This document shows positions 34,612 through 41,825 of a DNA stretch of 49,126 nt, piece after piece; positions within the stretch are counted from its first letter, which is position 1, and every line of letters begins with the position of its first letter. A program made the translations under genes and the position numbers. Below the pieces are notes generated by a model, which saw only the letters and a program-made list of their open reading frames with translations, made no database searches and had not been told where the DNA came from. Origin of the DNA: Ruminococcus sp. UBA7158 (GTDB taxonomy: Bacteria; Bacillota; Clostridia; Oscillospirales; Ruminococcaceae); contig DKWG01000010.1 in NCBI GenBank assembly GCA_002491605.1, positions 1 to 49,126 of the forward strand, read 5' to 3'.

Positions 34612-34833
34612 TCATGCGGATATCATTTTATGATAGTTGCTGTTTATATATCGTTTCACCTGATGCCATCCGCCGCAGGCGAAGCACGCCTTGCACGGCT
34701 CAATTATTTCACCAGCAAGCTGAACTGATTCGGTCTCAATGCCGACAGCATATAATTTTTCAAATATCCGATCGATTAAAATCTGTGTATTGCCGTTTTT
34801 TCTTGAACTTCCGTTGATAGCTAAAACTCTCAT
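34612..34833 (-). pseudogene. Truncated flavodoxin-family NAD(P)H reductase (N-terminal fragment)
   Basis: 73 codons. Residues 1-56 are a clear start of an FMN-dependent iron-sulfur-flavoprotein-like reductase: MRVLAINGSSRKNGNTQ is the phosphate-binding loop for FMN, and CKACFACGG is the usual cysteine motif. Homology then stops: the remaining 17 residues are unlike the family, which normally runs to about 180-200 residues. The FMN site cannot be complete, so this is probably a 3'-deleted remnant. It lies downstream of the aldo/keto reductase and ahead of an intact terminator, so it may still be transcribed. Confidence 0.8.
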
Positions 34834-34892
34834 ATGATATTAGTCTATGCTCAAATTCTCAAGCTGCACATTAATATTTACGCTCATCATCA

Positions 34893-35840
34893 TTAATACC
34901 AATCATGCTTTTCGTCTCTGTCCAGCGATTCAATTCTCTTCATCTCATCATCAGTCAATTCAAAGCCAAATACATCGAGGTTTTCTTTGATGTGCTCAGG
35001 ATTATCTGACCCGGGAATAACGACTGCTCCCCTTTGAAGATTCCAGCGAAGTATAACCTGTGCCGAGGATACATCATGCTTTTCGGCAATCTCAGAGATA
35101 ACGCTGTCACTGAGCATTTCCTTAGTGTGTCCCCGTCCGCCGAAGGGATACCAGCCCTCAACAACTATCCCCAAATCCTGAATATAAGGTATAACATCAT
35201 TTTCCTGATAATACGGATGAATCTCATTTTGCACGACCGACGGCATAATTTCTATCTGCGGTAAAAACTCTTCCAGCTCCTCAACATACCAATTCGACAG
35301 ACCGATAGAACGAACCTTTCCGTCCCTAACCGCCTGCTCTATCGCCTTATAGGCTTCAACGTCGTTTTTGCCGGGATGGTGAAGCATCAGCAGGTCGATA
35401 TACTCAATATCCAAAGCTTCTAATGACTCCTCTATTGCCTTAACGGGGTCAGAAAACTGATTGGGGTAAAGCTTTGTCGTTACAAATATCTCTTCTCTCG
35501 GTATGTCGCTGCTGTGAATGGCGTCCCCGACACTTTTTTCGGTGTGATAAACAGAAGCGGTGTCAATAAGCCTTCCGCCGTTTTCAAGAAGCGCATTAAC
35601 TGAATTAACGCACACATCATAATCAAGCGCATAGGTTCCCAAGCCGACAATCGGCATATAATATCCGCTGTTCAGCAAAACTCTCTTGTTTTCAAAATCA
35701 AATTTGCCGACTTCGTCTGCATAAAGCTCCAAGCCGCTTATCCACTCTCTTATTTCCTCGTCACCTGCATTTTGCGAAAATCTTTTGCCATCCAGCCAGT
35801 TCACATTATCGCCGCAAAGCTCATGCAGATTCTTATCCAA
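34893..35840 (-). CDS. Aldo/keto reductase
   Basis: 315 residues. The (beta/alpha)8 NADPH-dependent core starts near residue 55 (MPIVGLGTYAL). The catalytic tetrad is visible: Asp in LIDTAS, Tyr in SVYHTE, Lys in TTKLYP and His in LHHPG. GSDNPEHIKENLDVF forms the coenzyme phosphate site. It reduces carbonyls to alcohols; the natural substrate is unknown. About 55 residues precede the core. The only start in this region is a TTG at 35840 with no good ribosome site, so the true N-terminus is uncertain, and related proteins I recall carry a signal peptide there. A LysR gene is divergent. Confidence 0.88.
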   Translation of the reverse strand: MDKNLHELCGDNVNWLDGKRFSQNAGDEEIREWISGLELYADEVGKFDFENKRVLLNSGYYMPIVGLGTYALDYDVCVNSVNALLENGGRLIDTASVYHTEKSVGDAIHSSDIPREEIFVTTKLYPNQFSDPVKAIEESLEALDIEYIDLLMLHHPGKNDVEAYKAIEQAVRDGKVRSIGLSNWYVEELEEFLPQIEIMPSVVQNEIHPYYQENDVIPYIQDLGIVVEGWYPFGGRGHTKEMLSDSVISEIAEKHDVSSAQVILRWNLQRGAVVIPGSDNPEHIKENLDVFGFELTDDEMKRIESLDRDEKHDWY

Positions 35841-35865
35841 TCTAAGCGTTTTAATGTCAATATTT

Positions 35866-35893
35866 ATTATACCAGCCGCCGTTACTATGTCAA
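35866..35893 (-). promoter_or_regulatory. Aldo/keto reductase promoter
   Basis: On the minus strand TTGACA (35893-35888) and TATAAT (35871-35866) are 16 bp apart. The predicted start is near 35859, about 20 nt before the TTG start. Confidence 0.7.
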
Positions 35894-35920
35894 ATACTTA
35901 TAATCAATATCACGTTATGC

Positions 35921-35950
35921 TTGACAGGAATATCATCCGTCGGATATAAT
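35921..35950 (+). promoter_or_regulatory. LysR gene promoter with palindromic spacer
   Basis: TTGACA (35921-35926) and TATAAT (35945-35950) are 18 bp apart. ATCCG-T-CGGAT (35935-35945) fills the end of the spacer and touches the -10 box, a likely autorepression site of the T-N11-A type. The -35 boxes of the two divergent promoters are only 27 bp apart. Confidence 0.75.
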
Positions 35951-35979
35951 CAGATAAAGAACGCTGAGGAGGGGTTGCA

Positions 35980-36858
35980 TTGGAAATAAGAGTTTTGAGA
36001 TACTTTTTAGAGGTTGCACGTCAGGGCAGCATGACAAAAGCCGCACAGCTTCTGCACGTCACACAGCCGACTCTTTCAAAGCAGATAAAGGAGCTTGAGG
36101 ACGAGCTCGGCAAAAAGCTTTTTACACGAGGAAGTACCAGCGTCAGCCTGACCGATGAGGGAATGCTTTTAAGAAAGCGTGCAGAAGACATCTTAGAAAT
36201 GGTCGATAAAACCGCCGACGAATTCACGGCTTTAGGTCAGATAACAGGTGGAGAGGTTGATATCGGATGCGCCGAATCACACAATATTAAATATCTGGCA
36301 CGGGCAATAAAAAGCTTAAAGAAAGATTATCCTTTGTTTCACTATCACATTGTGAGCGGAGCAACAGAGCAGGTGACAGAAAAGCTCGACAACGGTATTT
36401 ACGACTTTGCAGTAATCGTTGAACCTCCCAACCTTTCTAAATACAACTACATAGGATTCAGCGAAACAGACGTCTGGGGACTTTGTATGCGCAAAGATTC
36501 GCCGCTTGCCGAAAAAGAGTTTATATGTGTCGATGATTTATACGGTTTGGAGCTTATATGCTCAAAGCAAGCGATAAGAGGTGATATACCTCGATGGTGC
36601 GGACAAAAGGCGGACAGCCTTAAGCTATCCGGCACAGCAAACCTTGCCTACAACGGTTCTGTGTTCGTCAAGGAAGGCTTGGGATATATGCTCACCTTTG
36701 ACAAGCTTATAGACACATCGCAGGAAAGCGGACTGTGCTTCAGACCGCTTTACCCTAAGCTCGAGACGAAAATGTATTTAATATGGCGAAAGTATCAGGT
36801 GTTTTCACCGATAGCCGAGCTTTTGCTCGCTGAGATTAAAAAGCTTCTGCAGCAATAG
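35980..36858 (+). CDS. LysR-family transcriptional regulator
   Basis: 292 residues from a TTG start with GAGGAGGGG 6 nt upstream. An N-terminal winged helix (residues 1-60) contains SMTKAAQLLHVTQPTLSKQIKELEDELG. A periplasmic-binding-protein-like effector domain covers about 88-290 (GGEVDIGCAESHNI). LysR proteins usually control the divergent neighbour, here the aldo/keto reductase and the flavodoxin remnant, in response to a small ligand that cannot be predicted. A bidirectional terminator follows. Confidence 0.93.
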   Translation: MEIRVLRYFLEVARQGSMTKAAQLLHVTQPTLSKQIKELEDELGKKLFTRGSTSVSLTDEGMLLRKRAEDILEMVDKTADEFTALGQITGGEVDIGCAESHNIKYLARAIKSLKKDYPLFHYHIVSGATEQVTEKLDNGIYDFAVIVEPPNLSKYNYIGFSETDVWGLCMRKDSPLAEKEFICVDDLYGLELICSKQAIRGDIPRWCGQKADSLKLSGTANLAYNGSVFVKEGLGYMLTFDKLIDTSQESGLCFRPLYPKLETKMYLIWRKYQVFSPIAELLLAEIKKLLQQ

Positions 36859-36866
36859 AAATAAAC

Positions 36867-36910
36867 AAAAAGCACAGGGCAACCGCTCAAATGCAGTGCC
36901 CTGTGCTTTT
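36867..36910. terminator. Bidirectional terminator between lysR and the serpin gene
   Basis: AAAAGCACAGGGCA pairs perfectly with TGCCCTGTGCTTTT across a 15-nt loop, with A and T runs on either side. It serves the convergent LysR (+) and serpin (-) genes. Confidence 0.92.
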
Positions 36911-36942
36911 ATATGAAATCAATATTATTCCGTCCGCTTAAA

Positions 36943-38238
36943 TTACGGCTCGCTTACAACTCCCATGAACAGCGGAACGTTAGTCTCGCTGTCGTAAACG
37001 CAGTAGAAGAAGCTGTGGTCTATTGTTATCGGTATCGGAGGTTCACGCAATGCTGTTGTGTTCATAGCGGCAATCGCAGTCACAGCAGCCGCCTTTGTGC
37101 CCTCTTCGTCGACATCTATCTTTGCCTTTTGGAACACTCTGCTCACATAGACGTTTCCGTTGCCGCATTTACCGAAATCGCTTAAATCTGCCTTGTTGGG
37201 ATCGAACGCAGTTTTTACTCCCATGCTCTTTAAAATGTCGTTAAGCTCGATACTGCTTTCAATTGAAAACTTAGGCATTTTAAGAAGGCATCTGCCCTTC
37301 TTTGCCGATGACACGAGATTTGTAAACTCCTCGGTGTCCAAGCTGTTCAAAAAGCCCTTCATGTCGCCGTCACTCGGCATGAAGGCTGCAAATTTCAGCC
37401 TGTTATCGGAATAATCTAAAATCGCTCCGGTGACATCCTTGGTCTTGATGTATTCGATACTTCTTTCGTCAATGAGCGCACCTACGGTACTCTTAGTACC
37501 CTTCGGATTTGTGAAATTCATAGTGTTTTCCATTCCGAAGTTGTCAAAGGGTTCCGCCCACTTTGCGTCCAGCAAAATCGCATTTATCAGAAGTAAAACT
37601 GTGTCCTCGTCCAAATTCTCGGTAAACAGCTCGGGTATCATTTTATCCGTTTTTTCGGACGCCCACGCATTTATAAACTCTCTCGCCTTAGTCGTTGAAA
37701 GCTCGCCGCGATATGCGCCGGCCTTATAAAACCTTGCAAGCTCCTTAAAGGTATCGGAATCTGAAATTTTCAGCTTGTCGGAGTAAAACGCCGCATTTGC
37801 AATTGAAAGCTTTGTTTTTGAGCACTGTGTAAGCGTTTCAAAAACATCCATAAGCTCCTTGCAGACAAGCGCTGCGTCATCCGAGTCAAGACCCAGTGCC
37901 TTTTCAAGCTCATCCTCGGTTTTACCCTCGGCGCCGAGCGAAAGCATTCCCAAAGCATAATAAGCCGACAGTGCAGACATAACGCTGTTTTTTTCCGTTC
38001 CGTTTTCCTTTATAATCTCTTTGAAGAAATCAAACGAAAACTCATTCAAGCTGTCCATCGGGTTAAGCTCATTACTGTTTATCAGCTCCAAGGCTGCTTC
38101 CTCCTTTTTTAAATCTGTACTCACAGCGGTATCCTTTGCCTTAAGCGACCTTGCGCTTACCGGCACACTCAAGGCAGTTGACAGCATCAAGGCCGCCAAA
38201 GATGTGCAGGCTATTTTTTTAGACAGATTCTTCAGCAT
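36943..38238 (-). CDS. Secreted serpin (serine protease inhibitor)
   Basis: 431 residues. A signal peptide covers 1-29 (basic start, hydrophobic core, cleavage after SVPVSA) with no lipobox. The full serpin domain follows: NSVMSALSAYYALGMLSLGAEGKT is the helix B motif, LLINAILLDAKWAEPF the strand 3A motif, and FMGVVSEP closes the chain. The reactive-centre loop begins at residue 378 with the inhibitory hinge EEGTKAAAVTA, so it should be a true trapping inhibitor. The scissile bond is ambiguous: counting from the hinge gives Thr, counting from the C-terminal HSFFY gives Arg398. Gut Clostridia serpins such as the siropins of Eubacterium siraeum block host neutrophil proteases. Confidence 0.94.
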   Translation of the reverse strand: MLKNLSKKIACTSLAALMLSTALSVPVSARSLKAKDTAVSTDLKKEEAALELINSNELNPMDSLNEFSFDFFKEIIKENGTEKNSVMSALSAYYALGMLSLGAEGKTEDELEKALGLDSDDAALVCKELMDVFETLTQCSKTKLSIANAAFYSDKLKISDSDTFKELARFYKAGAYRGELSTTKAREFINAWASEKTDKMIPELFTENLDEDTVLLLINAILLDAKWAEPFDNFGMENTMNFTNPKGTKSTVGALIDERSIEYIKTKDVTGAILDYSDNRLKFAAFMPSDGDMKGFLNSLDTEEFTNLVSSAKKGRCLLKMPKFSIESSIELNDILKSMGVKTAFDPNKADLSDFGKCGNGNVYVSRVFQKAKIDVDEEGTKAAAVTAIAAMNTTALREPPIPITIDHSFFYCVYDSETNVPLFMGVVSEP

Positions 38239-38299
38239 AAGTATTACATCCTTTCCGAGAGTGTTGACATTCTGTTTCGACCGACAGCGAAGCTCAAAG

Positions 38300-38331
38300 C
38301 CGCATAATCATCAATGCGGTTAACAAGCCGC
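38300..38331 (-). promoter_or_regulatory. Two mutually exclusive hairpins upstream of the serpin gene
   Basis: CCGCAT (38300-38305) pairs with ATGCGG (38314-38319). The inner part of that second arm, GCGG (38316-38319), can instead pair with CCGC (38328-38331). This resembles a small RNA switch, but the stems are short. I see no convincing sigma-A promoter in 38239-38394. Confidence 0.3.
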
Positions 38332-38394
38332 CTGCCGTATACTTCTATAAATAATACAATCTAAAAGGCTAAAAAATTGCAGCAATACTATAAA

Positions 38395-39027
38395 TTAAAT
38401 GAAATTCTTAAGCTTATCGCCAAGCTCGCTCAGGCTGTTGATTTTCGGCGTTCCGTCAGGCACGCTTCCGTATCCGTAGGCACTGTGAATAAACTTCACG
38501 CCTGCTGTCATAGCCGAATTATAGTCCCCCATAGTGTCCCCGACGTAAACGCACATATCTATATTATTTCTTGAAACAACCAAGCTTATATTATCAGCCT
38601 TGAGCTTGCCGGTGTCGCCCCAGCACTCGGTATCGTCAAACAATTCGCTCAAGCTGTGATGCTTTATAAAAGCTTCTATATACCCCGACTGACAGTTTGA
38701 AACACATGCGACAAACCAACCGCTTTCCTTCAGCTCCGAAAGCGTCTTTTTAAGGTCGGGATACAAAACGCCGCCGTGCTCTTCTATGTATTTATTTTCA
38801 AACTCAGTGCAGTATACCATTATATCGACCGCACGGTCAGGGTCAACGCAGTCGAAAAATATGTGAGCAATTTCATCAAGGGTTTTGCCCATTGCCCCCT
38901 GCATTTCGGCAAGTGAAATCCGTCTTGAAAGCCCAAGCCGCTCTAATGCTATATTAAATGAATCGGTGACGCTTTGTGAAGCGTCCCACATTGTTCCGTC
39001 CAAATCAAAAAGTATTGCTTTTTTCAT
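38395..39027 (-). CDS. HAD-superfamily hydrolase (phosphatase)
   Basis: 210 residues. Motif I is DLDGTMWD (nucleophile Asp8), motif II is VSNCQSG, the conserved Lys lies in GKLKADN and motif IV is GDTMGDYNSA. The helical cap between motifs I and II is of the phosphoglycolate-phosphatase/Gph type. It probably dephosphorylates a small phosphorylated metabolite; the substrate is not predictable. AAAGGA precedes the ATG, and a consensus promoter with TTGCAA lies at 39065-39093. Confidence 0.9.
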   Translation of the reverse strand: MKKAILFDLDGTMWDASQSVTDSFNIALERLGLSRRISLAEMQGAMGKTLDEIAHIFFDCVDPDRAVDIMVYCTEFENKYIEEHGGVLYPDLKKTLSELKESGWFVACVSNCQSGYIEAFIKHHSLSELFDDTECWGDTGKLKADNISLVVSRNNIDMCVYVGDTMGDYNSAMTAGVKFIHSAYGYGSVPDGTPKINSLSELGDKLKNFI

Positions 39028-39064
39028 TACAATTATGATTCCTTTCGCCCGAAGTTCATGTTTA

Positions 39065-39093
39065 ATTATAATCTATAATATATAAAATTGCAA
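39065..39093 (-). promoter_or_regulatory. Promoter of the HAD hydrolase gene
   Basis: On the minus strand TTGCAA (39093-39088) and TATAAT (39070-39065) are 17 bp apart. It follows the terminator of the TetR-ABC operon. Confidence 0.8.
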
Positions 39094-39104
39094 CACCAAC
39101 ATAA

Positions 39105-39137
39105 AAACGCCGATGGGGATAATCCGCATCGGCGTTT
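39105..39137 (-). terminator. Terminator of the TetR-ABC exporter operon
   Basis: AAACGCCGATG (39105-39115) pairs perfectly with CATCGGCGTTT (39127-39137) around an 11-nt loop. The minus strand continues TTAT. Confidence 0.85.
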
Positions 39138-39203
39138 ATTCTATAACATAAAAGACGATAAGCACATATTAATCAGCTTATACCATCTTTAACTGAGCTA
39201 AAA

Positions 39204-40109
39204 TCATCTTTTAGCTTTGCTTGCCCTGACATTCAGCAACACATAAATCAAAACCAGAATCACTACAGCCACAGATAGCACTGCAAACATCGCTCCAAGC
39301 TCGACAGTTGTGTCGAAGAAGCTGACAACGCAGTCGAATGCGCCCTTAAGCTCGTCTATAGCCTCACTCGGAACGCCCTTGTTTGAAAGCTCACGGAATA
39401 TGCCTGCAAAGGACAGGTTTTTAAGAATCGCAGTTCCGTATGTTCCCGGTAGGAAGGATAAAACCGTTCTTAAGCCTGCGCCGAACTGTGAAAGCGGCAT
39501 ATATGCTCCGCAGATAAATCCGTAGCCGGAGGACACTATTGTTCCTACTGCCGACATCTGTCCCTGAGTTGAGATAAAGACGTTGATAATCGAGCTTAGT
39601 GCAGTTCCCATCATGACAAGAAGGAAAATGTCCAAAAGTATCAGCAAAAGCTCTCCTGCCGTTAAGTACCAGCCCGAAATCGCCATATAAATGCAGTAAA
39701 TAATGCCTGTTATCAGACAGATTGTCAGGGTTGATACAGTGGTCGAAACATAATAGCCCAAGGATAAAACAGAACGTTTTACCGGAGTAATCCGCAGGTC
39801 ATTTATAACACCTGAAGCCTTATCCTGAACCATTATCATATTCGAGCAAAACGCCACCGTCACGCTTGAAACCGCCAGTAAGGACGAAAACAGCGACGCA
39901 TTGACAAGGCTCTTGATTATAGGGTCGTCTGCGCTTACCATTCCGGTCAAAGCCTGAGTAAAAGTATCCTGATATACTTTTGCCAAAAACGTCATGTATA
40001 AAACCAAGAGTATCACCGGGGTTATAAGAGATGTGAAAAATGTTCCCTTATCCTTATAAAACAGCCGACAGTTTCGGCTTATAAGACTTCTAAGCTCTGT
40101 CATAATCAC
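39204..40109 (-). CDS. ABC-2 type permease of a drug-exporter-like transporter
   Basis: 301 residues with six membrane helices. The first (about 28-45) is followed by a long external loop, as in DrrB/NodJ-type ABC-2 permeases. NDLRITPVKRSVLSLGYY is the coupling-helix region and FLPGTYGTAIL lies in the fifth-helix region. A GTG start overlaps the ATPase stop (GTGA), with AAAGGA 6 nt upstream; an ATG two codons later is possible. It is the last gene of tetR-ATPase-permease, so it probably exports an agent that relieves TetR repression. Confidence 0.88.
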   Translation of the reverse strand: MIMTELRSLISRNCRLFYKDKGTFFTSLITPVILLVLYMTFLAKVYQDTFTQALTGMVSADDPIIKSLVNASLFSSLLAVSSVTVAFCSNMIMVQDKASGVINDLRITPVKRSVLSLGYYVSTTVSTLTICLITGIIYCIYMAISGWYLTAGELLLILLDIFLLVMMGTALSSIINVFISTQGQMSAVGTIVSSGYGFICGAYMPLSQFGAGLRTVLSFLPGTYGTAILKNLSFAGIFRELSNKGVPSEAIDELKGAFDCVVSFFDTTVELGAMFAVLSVAVVILVLIYVLLNVRASKAKR

Positions 40110-41050
40110 TTGCCGTCCTTTCCGGTCTTTAATCTTTTACCGCTGTCCTGAACGTCCGCCGTCAGCTTCTTACCCGTGACGTTGATGAAAACATCGTCCA
40201 TCCTGCCCTTTATTATCTCGTAGTCGTCGAATATCTCAGGGTGAGCCATGATAAGCTCGGTGGCTTTTTTAGTATTCGGGACGGTTATTCTGACAGCACC
40301 GCTTATCAGCTCATACGGACAGCCCAGCTTTTGAGCTTCCTTTTCATCCGAGCCGTAAAGAGTGATATAGTCGCCTGTATACTTATTCTTAAGCTCAAGC
40401 GGCGTTCCCTCGGCACAGATTCTTCCCGAGTCTAAAATAATTACATAGTCGGCGTCGGCAGCTTCTTCCATGTAGTGAGTTGTCAGAAAAACTGTCAGAC
40501 CGTCGTTTTTCCTAAGGTTATATATAACGTCCCATAAGAGCTTTCTTGTCTGAGGGTCTAAGCCGGTTGTGGGCTCGTCAAGTATTAATATTTTCGGACG
40601 GTTAAGCAGGGCTCTTGCTATATCTATTCTCCTGCGCTGACCTCCCGAAAGCTTGCCTACGGTGCGGTTTAGTATGTCTGAAAAGTCGAGCAGCCTGCAA
40701 AGCTCATCAAGACGGTTTTTAAAGTCCTGACCGCTTATTCCGTACAGTGCGGCACGGTATTTTAAGTTTTCATACACAGTAAGCGCCTTATCTAAAACAG
40801 AGTTTTGAAAGACTACTCCTATCTGCTCCGAGCTTTTTTCATTGCCGAGCTCGCTGCCCATTACCCTTATGCTTCCGCTGTCAGGTTTTAAAAGTCCGCA
40901 TATCATAGATATAGTGGTGCTTTTTCCTGCTCCGTTGACACCCAAAAATGCAAACAGCTCGCCCTCGTTGACGCCGAACGATAAATCGTTGACTGCCTTA
41001 ACGTCGCCGTATGACTTCGCAAGATGCTCGATTTGTATAACCTTAGCCAT
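40106..41050 (-). CDS. ABC exporter ATP-binding protein (DrrA-like)
   Basis: 314 residues. The Walker A is GVNGAGKST, the signature LSGGQRRRIDIARAL, the Walker B ILILDEPTTGLDPQ and the H-loop LTTHYMEEA. A C-terminal regulatory extension (about 225-314) is typical of daunorubicin-resistance ATPases. The ATG at 41050 has AAAGGAAGGG upstream; the 12 codons before it lie in the tetR coding end. It overlaps tetR by 8 bp and the permease by 4 bp, so the operon is tightly coupled. Confidence 0.93.
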   Translation of the reverse strand: MAKVIQIEHLAKSYGDVKAVNDLSFGVNEGELFAFLGVNGAGKSTTISMICGLLKPDSGSIRVMGSELGNEKSSEQIGVVFQNSVLDKALTVYENLKYRAALYGISGQDFKNRLDELCRLLDFSDILNRTVGKLSGGQRRRIDIARALLNRPKILILDEPTTGLDPQTRKLLWDVIYNLRKNDGLTVFLTTHYMEEAADADYVIILDSGRICAEGTPLELKNKYTGDYITLYGSDEKEAQKLGCPYELISGAVRITVPNTKKATELIMAHPEIFDDYEIIKGRMDDVFINVTGKKLTADVQDSGKRLKTGKDGK

Positions 41051-41630
41051 TAGTACCCTTCCTTTCAATTGCTTTGCTTGTGCCACAGAAGCGCTCTTGT
41101 ATTCCCATAAAAACGTCGTTCAGCATTGTGCTGACCTGTTCTTCGCTCCATGCGCAGAAATTAGTTGCGAGCATAGTTGCTATTCCGTGTACAAATATCC
41201 ACATCTCGGTGTGGAAAAGATTCGCTTTGCTTTGAGAAAGATTCAATCCGTCTCTGACAACACCCGTAAAATGCTCAAACTCGTCATCCTTGTCCTCCGA
41301 GCGCCCGTTTTCACACATAAACAAAAGCTTAAAAAGCTCCTTTTCCTCCCTTGCAAAGCTTATGTAAGCCATTCCGCTTGCCTTGTATACAGGATACCTT
41401 CCGCTTTCGGTAACATCGCTTTGATGGCTTAAATAAAGCTCATAGGCTCTTTTCTTCACTTCATATGCAAGCGAATCCATGGAGTCGAACGCACCGAAAA
41501 TAACTTTTGTCGACGATTTCAGCTCAAGCGCTGTAGAACGCGCCGTAAGCGAATCGATACCGCCCTTTCTGACAACGTTTACACCTGCCTGAATTATTTC
41601 GTCCTTCGTAAATTTATTCTTAGGCGGCAT
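41043..41630 (-). CDS. TetR-family repressor of the adjacent ABC exporter
   Basis: 195 residues. The N-terminal helix-turn-helix covers about 10-55 (FTKDEIIQAGVNVVRKGGIDSLTARSTALELKSSTKVIF), followed by a helical ligand and dimerisation domain with no recognisable ligand signature. The start at 41630 has GGGGAG 8 nt upstream; the extra 19 residues upstream are rejected. A tandem pair of palindromes covers the transcription start at 41670-41697, a clear autoregulatory operator. Confidence 0.9.
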   Translation of the reverse strand: MPPKNKFTKDEIIQAGVNVVRKGGIDSLTARSTALELKSSTKVIFGAFDSMDSLAYEVKKRAYELYLSHQSDVTESGRYPVYKASGMAYISFAREEKELFKLLFMCENGRSEDKDDEFEHFTGVVRDGLNLSQSKANLFHTEMWIFVHGIATMLATNFCAWSEEQVSTMLNDVFMGIQERFCGTSKAIERKGTNG

Positions 41631-41669
41631 CTTCTCATCTCCCCTTGTGTTTTTCCAAAAAATGAATAA

Positions 41670-41697
41670 GCAACTTCCGTTGCGCAACTTATGTTGC
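41670..41697. promoter_or_regulatory. Double TetR operator: two abutting 14-bp palindromes
   Basis: GCAAC-TTCC-GTTGC (41670-41683) is followed with no gap by GCAAC-TTAT-GTTGC (41684-41697). The arms are identical in both copies and only the 4-bp centres differ. The block begins 1 bp after the -10 box and covers the predicted start (about 41692), so bound repressor would block initiation. Confidence 0.85.
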
Positions 41698-41698
41698 T

Positions 41699-41727
41699 AT
41701 TATAAAACAAACATATGCAGCTGTCAA
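41699..41727 (-). promoter_or_regulatory. Promoter of the TetR-ABC exporter operon
   Basis: On the minus strand TTGACA (41727-41722) and TATAAT (41704-41699) match consensus exactly with a 17-bp spacer. Confidence 0.9.
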
Positions 41728-41825
41728 GAGTTTTTTATCCTCAATTGACACCTGCATAATATTTAAAAGATTACAGATTATATCATAGTATTCATATAGC
41801 TAAGCTCGTATTAATTTCAACAGCA

